Source: Bordetella parapertussis | GTDB lineage: Bacteria; Pseudomonadota; Gammaproteobacteria; Burkholderiales; Burkholderiaceae_B | Reading direction: 5' to 3' | DNA length: 32,650 nucleotides | Assembly (NCBI GenBank): GCA_943331855.1 | Contig: CALQNE010000013.1 | Location: forward strand, 1-32,650 | In this document: piece by piece, positions 17,057 through 24,318 of the stretch | Position numbering within the stretch: position 1 is the stretch's first letter | How the letters are laid out: every line of letters starts with the position of its first letter | The notes under the pieces: model-generated | What the model was told of the DNA's origin: nothing | Seen by the model: the letters and a program-made list of their open reading frames with translations, nothing else | Databases searched by the model: none | Program-made: the position numbers and the translations under genes

Positions 17057-17956
17057 GTGAAAGCCTTTTACTCCGATCATTTCGTTTTGCCGTTGCCCGC
17101 TGGGCACCGCTTTCCAATGTCCAAGTATCGACTTCTGCGCGATGCGGTGAGTGTTCAAAGCAATATTGAGTTGAACGAAGCGCCGGCAGCAACCGATACC
17201 CAGATCTTGTTGGCCCATAGCCCGCGGTATCTGCAAGCCGTCATTCGAGGCGAGCTCAGTGCAAAAGAGCAACGCGAGATTGGTTTCCCCTGGAGCCTGG
17301 AAATGGTCGAGCGCTCACGGCGTTCAGTCGGGGCTACGCTCGCGGCCTGTGAGGCTGCAAGCGTTGACGGAATTTCAGTGAATCTTGCTGGTGGCACGCA
17401 CCACGCGTATCGCGACCGCGGCAGCGGCTTTTGTGTGTTTAATGATGCAGCGATTGCGGCAAAGGTCTTGCAAAGAACCAGCAGCCCCAAAACGAAGATT
17501 GCGATCATTGACCTGGATGTACATCAAGGTGATGGGACTGCTGCAATCTTTCAAGGCGACGCCACGATTTTTACGTTATCGCTACATGGTGCGCGCAATT
17601 ACCCGTTTAATAAGCAACAGAGCTCGCTCGATGTGCCCTTGCCTGATGGCTGCCAGGATGAGCCTTACCTCGAGGCGCTGGCTGCAGCGCTGGCGCAGAT
17701 CAAAGCACGGTTTGAGCCCCAGTTCGTGCTTTACCTTGCCGGCGCCGATCCCCATGAGTCGGATCGGTTAGGGCGCCTGAAGCTGACCAAGGCTGGCATG
17801 GGCTCGCGCGATTTGATGGTGATGCAGTATGCGCAGAGCCAACGCTGTCCGATGGCGATCATGATGGCTGGTGGGTATAGCACCGATGTGAACCAGATCG
17901 TCGATATTCACTTGCAAACTGTTCGTCTTGCAGCGGCCCAATGTAACGCTGTTTGA
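17057..17956 (+). CDS. histone deacetylase-family (acetylpolyamine amidohydrolase-like) zinc hydrolase
   Basis: A 299-residue arginase-fold zinc hydrolase. GTG 17057 is chosen because it gives the start usual for bacterial members, MKAFYSDHFVLPLPAGHRFP; the frame stays open upstream to a GTG at 17000. Neither start has a clear ribosome binding site. Active-site marks are GGTHHAY (the His pair), IIDLDVHQGDGTA (zinc Asp and His), GADPHESDRLGRL (third zinc ligand Asp) and MMAGGYS (tyrosine). Bacterial members deacetylate polyamines, acetoin-related or other small amides rather than histones. It lies 75 bases after a Bug receptor gene and 58 bases before the dehydrogenase gene at 18015. The substrate is unknown. 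Confidence 0.92.
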   Translation: MKAFYSDHFVLPLPAGHRFPMSKYRLLRDAVSVQSNIELNEAPAATDTQILLAHSPRYLQAVIRGELSAKEQREIGFPWSLEMVERSRRSVGATLAACEAASVDGISVNLAGGTHHAYRDRGSGFCVFNDAAIAAKVLQRTSSPKTKIAIIDLDVHQGDGTAAIFQGDATIFTLSLHGARNYPFNKQQSSLDVPLPDGCQDEPYLEALAAALAQIKARFEPQFVLYLAGADPHESDRLGRLKLTKAGMGSRDLMVMQYAQSQRCPMAIMMAGGYSTDVNQIVDIHLQTVRLAAAQCNAV

Positions 17957-18014
17957 CGGTCGATTCGGCACTACACTAGGTTGAATAAAAAGTTATCACC
18001 TCACAGGAGAAAAA

Positions 18015-18938
18015 ATGAAAATCGCGGTCGTGGGTTCAGGATTGATTGGCCAGGCGTGGGCCATTGTTTTTGCGCGCGGTGGTCATGACGTAAAAATGTG
18101 GGATGGCGATCCTAAGGCAGTGTCCTTGGCGTTTACGCTGATCGAAAAGCAGGTTGCCGACCTAGAGGCTGCTGGTTTGATTACAGACCCAAAAGGTTTG
18201 GTGTCGCGCATCAGCGCCAGCGCCACGCTTGAAGAGGTTTTAAAAGACGTTGACTATGTGCAAGAAAACTTGCCTGAGCGCGTCGAGATGAAGATCGAAA
18301 TCTTTGCCAAAATGGACAAGCTTGCTTCGCCCACGACGGTGTTGGCGAGTTCGACGTCAAGTATTCCAGCCTCGGCCTTCAGCGAGAACTTGCCAGGCCG
18401 CTCGCGCTGCCTGATTGCGCATCCAGTGAACCCCCCTTACTTGATTCCAGTCGTCGAGATCTGTGGGGCACCCTGGACCGATGCGGCCGTTGTGCAAAAA
18501 GCCTGGGATGTCATGGAAAGTGTGGGTCAAAAACCGGTCAAAATTCATCGCGAACTCCGTGGATTTATCTTGAACCGCTTGCAAGGCGCGTTACTGCGCG
18601 AAGCGTTCAGGTTGGTTGAACAGGGTTACGTTGATGCCGAGGGGCTTGATGTCACCATTCGCGAAGGTCTGGGGTTGCGGTGGTCGTTCATGGGCCCTTT
18701 TGAGACCATCGACCTGAATGCACCAGACGGTCTGGCAGACTACGCGCATCGTTTTGATGAGATGTACCAAGCAATGTCGACCGAGCAGACTTCAACCGAT
18801 CATTGGTCTGAAGAAGTCATCGCAAAACTCGAAGCCGCGCGGCGGGCGATTTTGCCAAAAGACCAGCTCATGGCGCGTCGCTTGTGGCGAGATCGCAGGT
18901 TGATGGCGTTGGCAGCCCATAAAAAAGCGGCTGAATAG
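18015..18938 (+). CDS. 3-hydroxyacyl-CoA dehydrogenase-family NAD-dependent dehydrogenase
   Basis: A 307-residue protein with an N-terminal Rossmann domain (IAVVGSGLIGQAW, GxGxxG at 7-12) and a C-terminal helical domain (~185-300). Catalytic-site marks are SSTSS (112-116) and IAHPVNPPYLIPVVEI with H136; the HPxNPP form is typical of the lambda-crystallin/L-gulonate and carnitine dehydrogenase branch as well as 3-hydroxyacyl-CoA dehydrogenases. The single-domain length fits that branch rather than multifunctional FadB. AGGAG lies about six bases before the ATG. It probably oxidises a beta-hydroxy acid or its CoA ester with NAD. Context with the monooxygenase and HDAC-like gene suggests catabolism. 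The exact substrate is uncertain. Confidence 0.93.
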   Translation: MKIAVVGSGLIGQAWAIVFARGGHDVKMWDGDPKAVSLAFTLIEKQVADLEAAGLITDPKGLVSRISASATLEEVLKDVDYVQENLPERVEMKIEIFAKMDKLASPTTVLASSTSSIPASAFSENLPGRSRCLIAHPVNPPYLIPVVEICGAPWTDAAVVQKAWDVMESVGQKPVKIHRELRGFILNRLQGALLREAFRLVEQGYVDAEGLDVTIREGLGLRWSFMGPFETIDLNAPDGLADYAHRFDEMYQAMSTEQTSTDHWSEEVIAKLEAARRAILPKDQLMARRLWRDRRLMALAAHKKAAE

Positions 18939-19011
18939 TTAAAAACTATCAAAAAATTAGATAAATTTAACTTCTCTTGGTCATAAAGCCCGCTTACACT
19001 TCTCCCAGAGG

Positions 19012-19051
19012 TTAGCTGCAGTCGCTTGTTGAAGGCGGTGTTTGCAGCTAA
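19012..19051 (+). promoter_or_regulatory. strong stem-loop in the rubrerythrin leader
   Basis: A perfect 9-base inverted repeat, TTAGCTGCA (19012-19020) and TGCAGCTAA (19043-19051), encloses a 22-base loop. The loop can itself fold (CGCTT-GTTG-AAgGCG, one bulged G), giving a long, nearly continuous hairpin. About eight bases later comes a run of six T (near 19061-19066), then the AGGAGG of the rubrerythrin gene. It could be an attenuator, an mRNA stabiliser or an operator. The structure is read directly; the function is not known. Confidence 0.6.
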
Positions 19052-19091
19052 TGCTCCACTTTTTTCCTTATTTCAAAAGTCAGGAGGCTAT

Positions 19092-19514
19092 ATGGCCCAG
19101 CTCAAAGGTTCTAAAACAGAACAGTGCTTGAAAGACGCTTTTGCAGGCGAGTCGCAGGCAAATCGTCGTTATTTGTATTTCGCAAACAAGGCTGACGTTG
19201 AAGGTCAACCCGACGTTGCAGCGTTATTTCGCTCAACCGCCGAAGGCGAGACTGGCCATGCACATGGCCACCTCGAGTTTCTAGAAGCCTCAGGCGACCC
19301 AGCAACAGGGCTGCCAATGGGTTCAAGCCGTAACAACTTGGCTTCGGCTGTTCATGGCGAAACCCATGAGTACACCGATATGTACCCAGGTATGGCCAAA
19401 ACAGCACGTGCGGAAGGCTTTGACGAAATCGCCGACTGGTTTGAAACACTCGCTAAAGCCGAGCGTTCACACGCCAATCGTTATCAGAAAGCGCTCGACG
19501 CACTGGTCGACTAA
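19092..19514 (+). CDS. rubrerythrin, short form without rubredoxin domain
   Basis: A 140-residue four-helix-bundle ferritin-like protein. Start ATG 19092 follows a perfect AGGAGG. The diiron ligands are visible as two repeats: E20 in [12 protein letters not shown]53 and H56 in [11 protein letters not shown]90/E93 in [11 protein letters not shown], and E124/H127 in [10 protein letters not shown]. The usual C-terminal rubredoxin domain with two CxxC pairs is missing, so electrons must come from a separate partner. Rubrerythrins reduce hydrogen peroxide in the cytosol. The Fe-S protein downstream is an obvious candidate partner, though a terminator-like hairpin lies between them. A strong stem-loop lies in the leader. 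Confidence 0.95.
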   Translation: MAQLKGSKTEQCLKDAFAGESQANRRYLYFANKADVEGQPDVAALFRSTAEGETGHAHGHLEFLEASGDPATGLPMGSSRNNLASAVHGETHEYTDMYPGMAKTARAEGFDEIADWFETLAKAERSHANRYQKALDALVD

Positions 19515-19537
19515 GTCAGCCTGCTTGTTCAGGTGAT

Positions 19538-19562
19538 GGCGCAAAGAGCTCGCTCTTTCGCC
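19538..19562 (+). other. hairpin downstream of rubrerythrin
   Basis: Inverted repeat GGCG-c-AAAGAG / CTCTTT-CGCC with a CTCG loop and a single bulged C. It is not followed by a T-run, so it is more likely an mRNA 3' stabiliser than a terminator by itself. Confidence 0.5.
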
Positions 19563-19579
19563 ACACGCTGATGCTAGAC

Positions 19580-19611
19580 CTGTGGCCGGCTCTGCTGGTC
19601 ACAGTCTTTTT
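19580..19611 (+). terminator. probable Rho-independent terminator after rubrerythrin
   Basis: CTGTGGCC (19580-19587) pairs with GGTCACAG (19597-19604), eight pairs with one G-T wobble, around a nine-base loop. The run TCTTTTT follows directly. It lies about 65 bases after the rubrerythrin stop and upstream of the Fe-S protein gene. It may end the rubrerythrin transcript or allow partial read-through. Confidence 0.65.
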
Positions 19612-19616
19612 AAGTA

Positions 19617-19628
19617 CCCCTTTTGGGG
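19617..19628 (+). promoter_or_regulatory. CCCC-TTTT-GGGG mini-hairpin upstream of Fe-S protein start
   Basis: A short perfect palindrome with a four-base loop lies just before the AAGGA ribosome binding site of the gene at 19648. It could influence translation start. The evidence is only the sequence symmetry. Confidence 0.35.
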
Positions 19629-19647
19629 CAATAGATAAGGATTCATC

Positions 19648-20985
19648 ATGTCAAATCGCGAAGGTAATCTCGACGCGCCCACCCGTCACCCCCTAGACTG
19701 GACGAATCCAGACTTTTACGACGAAGGTAAGCTGCACACCGAAATGGAACGCGTGTTCGACATGTGCCACGGCTGTCGCCGTTGCTTGAGTTTATGCGGT
19801 TCGTTTCCGACGATGTTCGACCTGATTGACGCGACTGAAGACGGCGAAGTGCATGGCGTTGATAAAAAAGACTACAAAAAGGTCGTGGACCAGTGCTTCT
19901 TGTGCGATGTTTGTTACGTCACCAAGTGCCCGTACGTGCCGCCACACCCTTGGAATTTAGATTTTCCGCATTTGATGCTGCGCGCTAAGGCCGTTAGTTT
20001 CAAAAAAGGCGAGACTACGCTGCGCGATGCCGTATTGTCGTCAACCGACAAGCTCGGTATGTTCGCAGGCATTCCAATCGTGACCGAAGCGGTGAATGCC
20101 GTGAACAAAACTGCCGTCATGCGATCGGTCATGGAAAGCACATTGGGCGTCGATAAAAAAGCTTGGATTCCTGAGTATGCCGCGAAGACTTTTCCGCAGG
20201 TGGCCAAGCCCTCAGCGGCTTTGCCCGTGGTGAATGGCGAGAAAACGCCAGGTAAGGTCGCGATCTACGCCACGTGCTATATCAACTACAACGAACCTGG
20301 TATTGGTCAAGACCTGATTAAGATCTTGACGCACAACCAGATTCCTTATGAGCTGGTCAATAAGGAAGCCTGCTGTGGCATGCCTAAACTTGAGCTCGGC
20401 GATTTGGATGCGGTCGCTGCCAACAAAGACAAGAACATTCCCAAGCTCGCAAAGCTTGCGCGCGAGGGCTATGCAATCTTGACCCCAATCCCTTCGTGCA
20501 CTCTCATGTTCAAGCAAGAGCTGCCCTTAATGTTTCCTAATGAGGCAGACGTGCAGTTGGTAAAAGACGCGATGTGGGATCCGTTCGAATACTTTATCGC
20601 ACGCAACCGAGATGGCCTGTTGAAAACAGACTTCAAAGAAGATCTTGGTCATGTCAGTTATCACGTCCCGTGCCATTCGCGGGTGCAAAACGTGGGCAAG
20701 AAAACGGCTGAAATGCTCAAGCTCGTACCAGGCACTGAAGTCAATGTGGTTGAACGTTGCTCAGGGCATTCGGGCACTTGGGGTGTGAAAAAAGAGTTTC
20801 ATGATACGGCCATGAAGATTGGTAAGCCCGTGTTCAAAGCAATGGCAAACAACGAACCGAACTACATCAGCTCGGATTGCCAATTGGCGGGGCACCATAT
20901 CGAACAGGGCATGAAAGAAAATGGTTTGGCGAGCGCAGAGATGGCGCACCCCTTAACCTTGATTGCTAAGGCATACGGACTTTAA
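19648..20985 (+). CDS. GlpC/HdrD-like iron-sulfur oxidoreductase subunit
   Basis: A 445-residue Fe-S protein. The N-terminal ferredoxin-like region has one cluster motif CHGCRRCLSLC (C40, C43, C46, C50) and a second CFLCDVCYVTKCP (C83, C86, C89, C94) with one extra residue before the last cysteine. Two cysteine-rich domains of the heterodisulfide reductase/GlpC type follow: ATCYINYNEPGIG with EACCGMPKLELGD, and YHVPCHSR with ERCSGHSGTWG, where the second CCG is CSG. No signal or membrane segment is seen, so it is probably cytoplasmic. AAGGA precedes the ATG. It lies between rubrerythrin and DUF3501 genes, an arrangement I recall from other betaproteobacteria. It likely passes electrons to rubrerythrin or another acceptor; this is inference. 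Confidence 0.93.
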   Translation: MSNREGNLDAPTRHPLDWTNPDFYDEGKLHTEMERVFDMCHGCRRCLSLCGSFPTMFDLIDATEDGEVHGVDKKDYKKVVDQCFLCDVCYVTKCPYVPPHPWNLDFPHLMLRAKAVSFKKGETTLRDAVLSSTDKLGMFAGIPIVTEAVNAVNKTAVMRSVMESTLGVDKKAWIPEYAAKTFPQVAKPSAALPVVNGEKTPGKVAIYATCYINYNEPGIGQDLIKILTHNQIPYELVNKEACCGMPKLELGDLDAVAANKDKNIPKLAKLAREGYAILTPIPSCTLMFKQELPLMFPNEADVQLVKDAMWDPFEYFIARNRDGLLKTDFKEDLGHVSYHVPCHSRVQNVGKKTAEMLKLVPGTEVNVVERCSGHSGTWGVKKEFHDTAMKIGKPVFKAMANNEPNYISSDCQLAGHHIEQGMKENGLASAEMAHPLTLIAKAYGL

Positions 20986-21021
20986 ATAATGACTTTCCAG
21001 AATAATGAAGAGAAGAACACC

Positions 21022-21606
21022 ATGACTAAAATCACGCGTGAAAGCTTGATGACGCTCGAGGCGTACCATAAGGCGCGTCCTGAAATGCGCAAACAAGCGA
21101 TCGAACAGCGGCGCCTACGAACAATCGCACTGGGCGAGCATTTAAATATTATTTTTGAAAATGAATTTTTGATGCGCTATCAGATTCAAGAGATGTTGCG
21201 CGTTGAAAAGGTATTTGAAGACGAGGGTATTCAAGATGAACTTGACGCCTACAACCCGCTGGTGCCAGATGGGTCAAACTTTAAAGCCACCATGATGCTC
21301 GAATATCCCAACGAGGCAGATCGAAAGATCGCGTTGGGAAAACTCATCGGCGTTGAGCATAAGATGTTCGTTCAAGTCGAAGGACAGCCTCGCATTTATG
21401 CGATCGCCAACGAAGACCTTGAGCGCTCGACTTCAGCAAAGACCTCAGCCGTTCACTTTTTGAGATTTGAACTGCCCGCAGCAGCCAAAAAATCGCTGTT
21501 AGCGGGCGCCCAAATGATGGTGGGCTGTGAGCATGTCGAGTATCCAATGCATGTCGAAACGCTGCCGGATGCGACACTTGCCTCCCTGGTTCAAGACTTA
21601 AGCTAA
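21022..21606 (+). CDS. DUF3501 family protein
   Basis: A 194-residue protein matching DUF3501: ITRESLMTLEAYHKARPEMR, then FLMRYQIQEMLRVEKVFED, ELDAYNPLVPDGSNFKATMM and SAVHFLRFELP. ATG 21022 is chosen over an in-frame ATG at 20989 because it has an AAGAGAAG site and begins at the family's normal N-terminus. The function of the family is not established. It follows the Fe-S protein gene by 36 bases and probably shares its transcript, so it is likely part of the same redox module. No cofactor motif or membrane segment is visible. Confidence 0.92.
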   Translation: MTKITRESLMTLEAYHKARPEMRKQAIEQRRLRTIALGEHLNIIFENEFLMRYQIQEMLRVEKVFEDEGIQDELDAYNPLVPDGSNFKATMMLEYPNEADRKIALGKLIGVEHKMFVQVEGQPRIYAIANEDLERSTSAKTSAVHFLRFELPAAAKKSLLAGAQMMVGCEHVEYPMHVETLPDATLASLVQDLS

Positions 21607-21616
21607 GCCACCAAGC

Positions 21617-21665
21617 TAGGGGCGATTCTTAGGGTATCTGCCCATATAACTAAGCCCCTACTTTT
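21617..21665 (+). terminator. probable terminator after DUF3501 gene
   Basis: TAGGGGC (21617-21623) pairs with GCCCCTA (21654-21660). A second inner stem, TTAG with CTAA, closes after an asymmetric five-base bulge. CTTTT follows. It separates the redox module from the TRAP transporter operon. The bulge lowers certainty. Confidence 0.5.
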
Positions 21666-21760
21666 CGGCGTTGAGGCGCACATTTCGTTATGATGACGAG
21701 TTGGCGTATTGGTAATAGAAGGTGTTTGACCTTTTTTGCCATAGACCCCTCGGAGCCAAA

Positions 21761-22300
21761 ATGAAACAGTTGCTTGTTCTCGCCGGTTTTGTTGATCGGC
21801 TAACAGACTTTTTTGCAGTATTTGCAAAATGGGCTGTTTTGCTTTGCGCTGGCATTAGTGCGGGCAATGCCTTTATGCGTTACGCGTTTTCCTATAGCTC
21901 GAACGGCTGGCTTGAGATCCAATGGTATCTCTTCGCTGCGTGCGTCATGCTAGGCGCGGCCCAGGTCTTGCGCGTGAATGAACACGTACGGGTCGACGTG
22001 ATCTACGGCATGCTTAAGATTCGCAGCCGTGCCTATATCGACTTGTTTGGCTTGATCTTCTTTTTGATGCCAGCGATGGTCTTATTCTTTTATTTGTCGT
22101 GGCCCTTGTTTCTACAAATGCTGGCTTCGGGCGAGGGTTCGCCCAATGCGGGCGGACTGACACGTTGGCCGGCGATGATGATGCTGCCTTTAGGTTTCGC
22201 CTTGATGGTCTTGCAAGGGTTAGCCGAAATCATTAAGCGCGTGGCGTGGCTCAACAACGCCTATCAAATGGACATGCATTACGAGAGGCCTCTCCAATGA
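21761..22300 (+). CDS. dctQ: TRAP transporter small permease (DctQ type)
   Basis: A 179-residue inner-membrane protein with four predicted membrane helices (~20-40, 55-75, 95-120, 138-160). Typical marks are WLEIQWYLFAACVMLGAAQ, NEHVRVDVIYGML and RWPAMMMLPLGFALM. ATG 21761 has GGAG about six bases upstream; a longer in-frame start at 21722 is not supported. Its stop overlaps the DctM start in an ATGA arrangement. DctQ assists DctM in sodium-coupled organic acid uptake that depends on a periplasmic DctP receptor. No dctP is present in the window, so the receptor must be elsewhere or the transporter is incomplete. Confidence 0.94.
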   Translation: MKQLLVLAGFVDRLTDFFAVFAKWAVLLCAGISAGNAFMRYAFSYSSNGWLEIQWYLFAACVMLGAAQVLRVNEHVRVDVIYGMLKIRSRAYIDLFGLIFFLMPAMVLFFYLSWPLFLQMLASGEGSPNAGGLTRWPAMMMLPLGFALMVLQGLAEIIKRVAWLNNAYQMDMHYERPLQ

Positions 22301-23793
22301 CGATGCAAGAATTTGCACCTCTGATGTTTGGGGGCTTGATCCTGATCATGTTGATCGGGTTTCCGGTTGCTTTTTCGCTATCGGCGCTGGGTTTGTTGTG
22401 CGGCTTTATTGCTATCCAGATGGGTTGGTTTCCCGCCGCCTTTATGTATAACTTGCCGCTTAATATCTTTGGCATTCTTTCTAATGATCTGCTGTTGGCG
22501 ATCCCATTTTTTACGCTGATGGGAGCCGTGCTTGAAAAGTGCGGCTTGGCAGAAGATATGCTTGATTCGATGGGTCAATTATTTGGACCCATTCGTGGCG
22601 GCCTAGGCTATTCGGTGATTATTGTCGGCTTCATTCTGGGCGCAATTACTGGTACGGTCGCCGGGCAAGTCATTGCGATGGCAATGATCTCACTGCCGGT
22701 CATGATGCGGTATGGCTACAACATGCGCTACGCCACTGGGGTACTCGCGGCCTCGGGCACGATCACGCAATTGGTGCCCCCGTCTTTAGTGTTGGTGGTG
22801 ATGGCGGATCAGTTGGGTCGTTCAGTTGGCGATATGTACAAAGGTGCCTGGGGCCCTTCGATTTTGCAGGTGTTGATTTTTCTGACGTATACCTTTGTGT
22901 TGTCAAAGGTTGCACCGACACACGTGCCAGGTTTGCCCGTGACTGCTCGAACGCTGCAGGGATGGACGCTTTGGAGGAAATGTTTGCGCGGGATCATCCC
23001 CTCGGCGATATTGATCTTGGCTGTTCTTGGAAGCATGGGCGGCCTGCCTGGCATGAGTTATGCGATCGCAACACCCACAGAAGCCGGTGCGATGGGTGCG
23101 ATGGGAGCGATTTTGTTGGCAGCAGTTCACGGTCGTTTGAATTGGGAGATTGTTCGCGACGGGATGACGAGCACCATGCGCATTACGGCGATGGTGGTTT
23201 TTATCTTGATTGGTTCACGCGTTTTTTCTCTGGTGTTTCAGGGTGTGGATGGTGCAATTTGGATTGAACATCTGCTGTCGGGATTGCCTGGGGGGCAGAT
23301 CGGATTCTTGGTTGTTGTCAACGTTTTCGTATTTTTCTTGGCGTTCTTTTTAGATTTCTTTGAGATCGCGTTCATTATTCTGCCGATGCTTGCCCCCGTC
23401 GCCAGCAAGCTCGGTATCGACATGATCTGGTTTGGCGTGCTGTTGTGCGTGAATATGCAAACAAGCTTTATGCATCCGCCGTTTGGTTTCGCGCTCTTTT
23501 ATTTACGCAGCACGGCGGACGCCTTGTTCAAGGCCGGATCGTTACCTGGCAAAGTGCTATCGCGTGATATCTATCTAGGATCTATTCCCTGGGTGATCTT
23601 GCAACTATTGCTCGTGGTGATTGTGATTTTCTTTCCACAGACGGTGACAGTGTTTTTGGATAAGCCCGTGCAAGTGGATCTCAGTACGATACGTATTGAA
23701 ATCCCCACCAACGATTTGCAACAGCCTGACGCTCAAAGCGAGCAAGATACTGTTAATGATTTGATGCGTGGCCTAATGAAAGGCAGTAAATAA
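22297..23793 (+). CDS. dctM: TRAP transporter large permease (DctM type)
   Basis: A 498-residue polytopic membrane protein of the DctM/ion-transporter fold. The start at 22297 (MTMQEFAPLMFGG) overlaps the DctQ stop by four bases. Family marks are LIGFPVAFSLSALG, ILSNDLLLAIPFFTLMGAVL, GAITGTVAGQVIAMAMIS, ASGTITQLVPPSLVLVV, TPTEAGAMGAMGA and MQTSFMHPPFGFALFYL. The segment with MQTSFMHPPFGFALFY resembles the branch annotated as mannitol/chloroaromatic-type TRAP permeases, which take organic acids; the actual substrate is unknown. A hydrophilic tail of about 40 residues (PTNDLQQPDAQSEQD) extends past the last helix and is longer than usual. It is followed after four bases by a small membrane protein gene rather than by dctP. 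Confidence 0.94.
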   Translation: MTMQEFAPLMFGGLILIMLIGFPVAFSLSALGLLCGFIAIQMGWFPAAFMYNLPLNIFGILSNDLLLAIPFFTLMGAVLEKCGLAEDMLDSMGQLFGPIRGGLGYSVIIVGFILGAITGTVAGQVIAMAMISLPVMMRYGYNMRYATGVLAASGTITQLVPPSLVLVVMADQLGRSVGDMYKGAWGPSILQVLIFLTYTFVLSKVAPTHVPGLPVTARTLQGWTLWRKCLRGIIPSAILILAVLGSMGGLPGMSYAIATPTEAGAMGAMGAILLAAVHGRLNWEIVRDGMTSTMRITAMVVFILIGSRVFSLVFQGVDGAIWIEHLLSGLPGGQIGFLVVVNVFVFFLAFFLDFFEIAFIILPMLAPVASKLGIDMIWFGVLLCVNMQTSFMHPPFGFALFYLRSTADALFKAGSLPGKVLSRDIYLGSIPWVILQLLLVVIVIFFPQTVTVFLDKPVQVDLSTIRIEIPTNDLQQPDAQSEQDTVNDLMRGLMKGSK

Positions 23794-23797
23794 AAAT

Positions 23798-24280
23798 ATG
23801 TCGAGCTCGACAACTGACTTAGCAGCGAGCCCTTCAGAGCAGAGCGCTGAAAGCACTCAGCCCTTGCCGCTTGAGGCAGAGGGGCCCGCTTTTACCGCGT
23901 TGATCAAAGCGCTTGCATCGGTTCTGGTTGGCGCCTTGATTTATTGGGGCGCCCGGGCCGCACGCATGGTGGTTTGGCAAGAGTTTTCACTTTCTGCGGC
24001 GTGCGTCTGGGGTGCTGCGTTGGTGATCATTCTTGTTGTCTATTACTGGATATTGAAAAGTCGAACGTCGATTAAGCAAGGGATGATCGAACAGACCTGG
24101 CTTTGGAAAAAACAAGTGCGTATTGCTGATATTCGTCAGGCTAAGTTTATTTATTTTCCTTATTTAAGCTGGCTCATCGCACCGCGTCTCATTGTGCGTA
24201 CAGGTCCTGTGATGACCGTTTTTTACGCGGGGCATCCGGCGCTACAGCAGGCTTTTGCTGCGCTGATGTTGGGCAGGTAA
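23798..24280 (+). CDS. uncharacterised small membrane protein with possible PH-like C-terminal domain
   Basis: A 160-residue protein I cannot assign to a named family. It has a polar Ser/Glu/Pro-rich N-terminus (1-28), two membrane helices (~34-54, LIKALASVLVGALIYWG; ~66-86, CVWGAALVIILVVYYWIL), and then a beta-rich segment SIKQGMIEQTWLWKKQVRIA with IVRTGPVMTVFYAG that resembles bacterial PH-like membrane proteins. It starts four bases after the DctM stop, so it is almost certainly cotranslated with the TRAP permeases. It occupies the position where a transporter accessory gene would be. A role in assembly or regulation of the transporter is only a guess. Confidence 0.85.
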   Translation: MSSSTTDLAASPSEQSAESTQPLPLEAEGPAFTALIKALASVLVGALIYWGARAARMVVWQEFSLSAACVWGAALVIILVVYYWILKSRTSIKQGMIEQTWLWKKQVRIADIRQAKFIYFPYLSWLIAPRLIVRTGPVMTVFYAGHPALQQAFAALMLGR

Positions 24281-24318
24281 TATAGTAAAAAATCTTTCAA
24301 GACAAACAAGGAATCACT

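Noticed and set aside
18938..18958. ATAGTT-AAA-AACTAT hairpin after the 3-hydroxyacyl-CoA dehydrogenase-type gene as a terminator
   Set aside because: The stem is short and all but one pair are A-T, with a three-base loop and an A-rich rather than T-rich tail on the plus strand.
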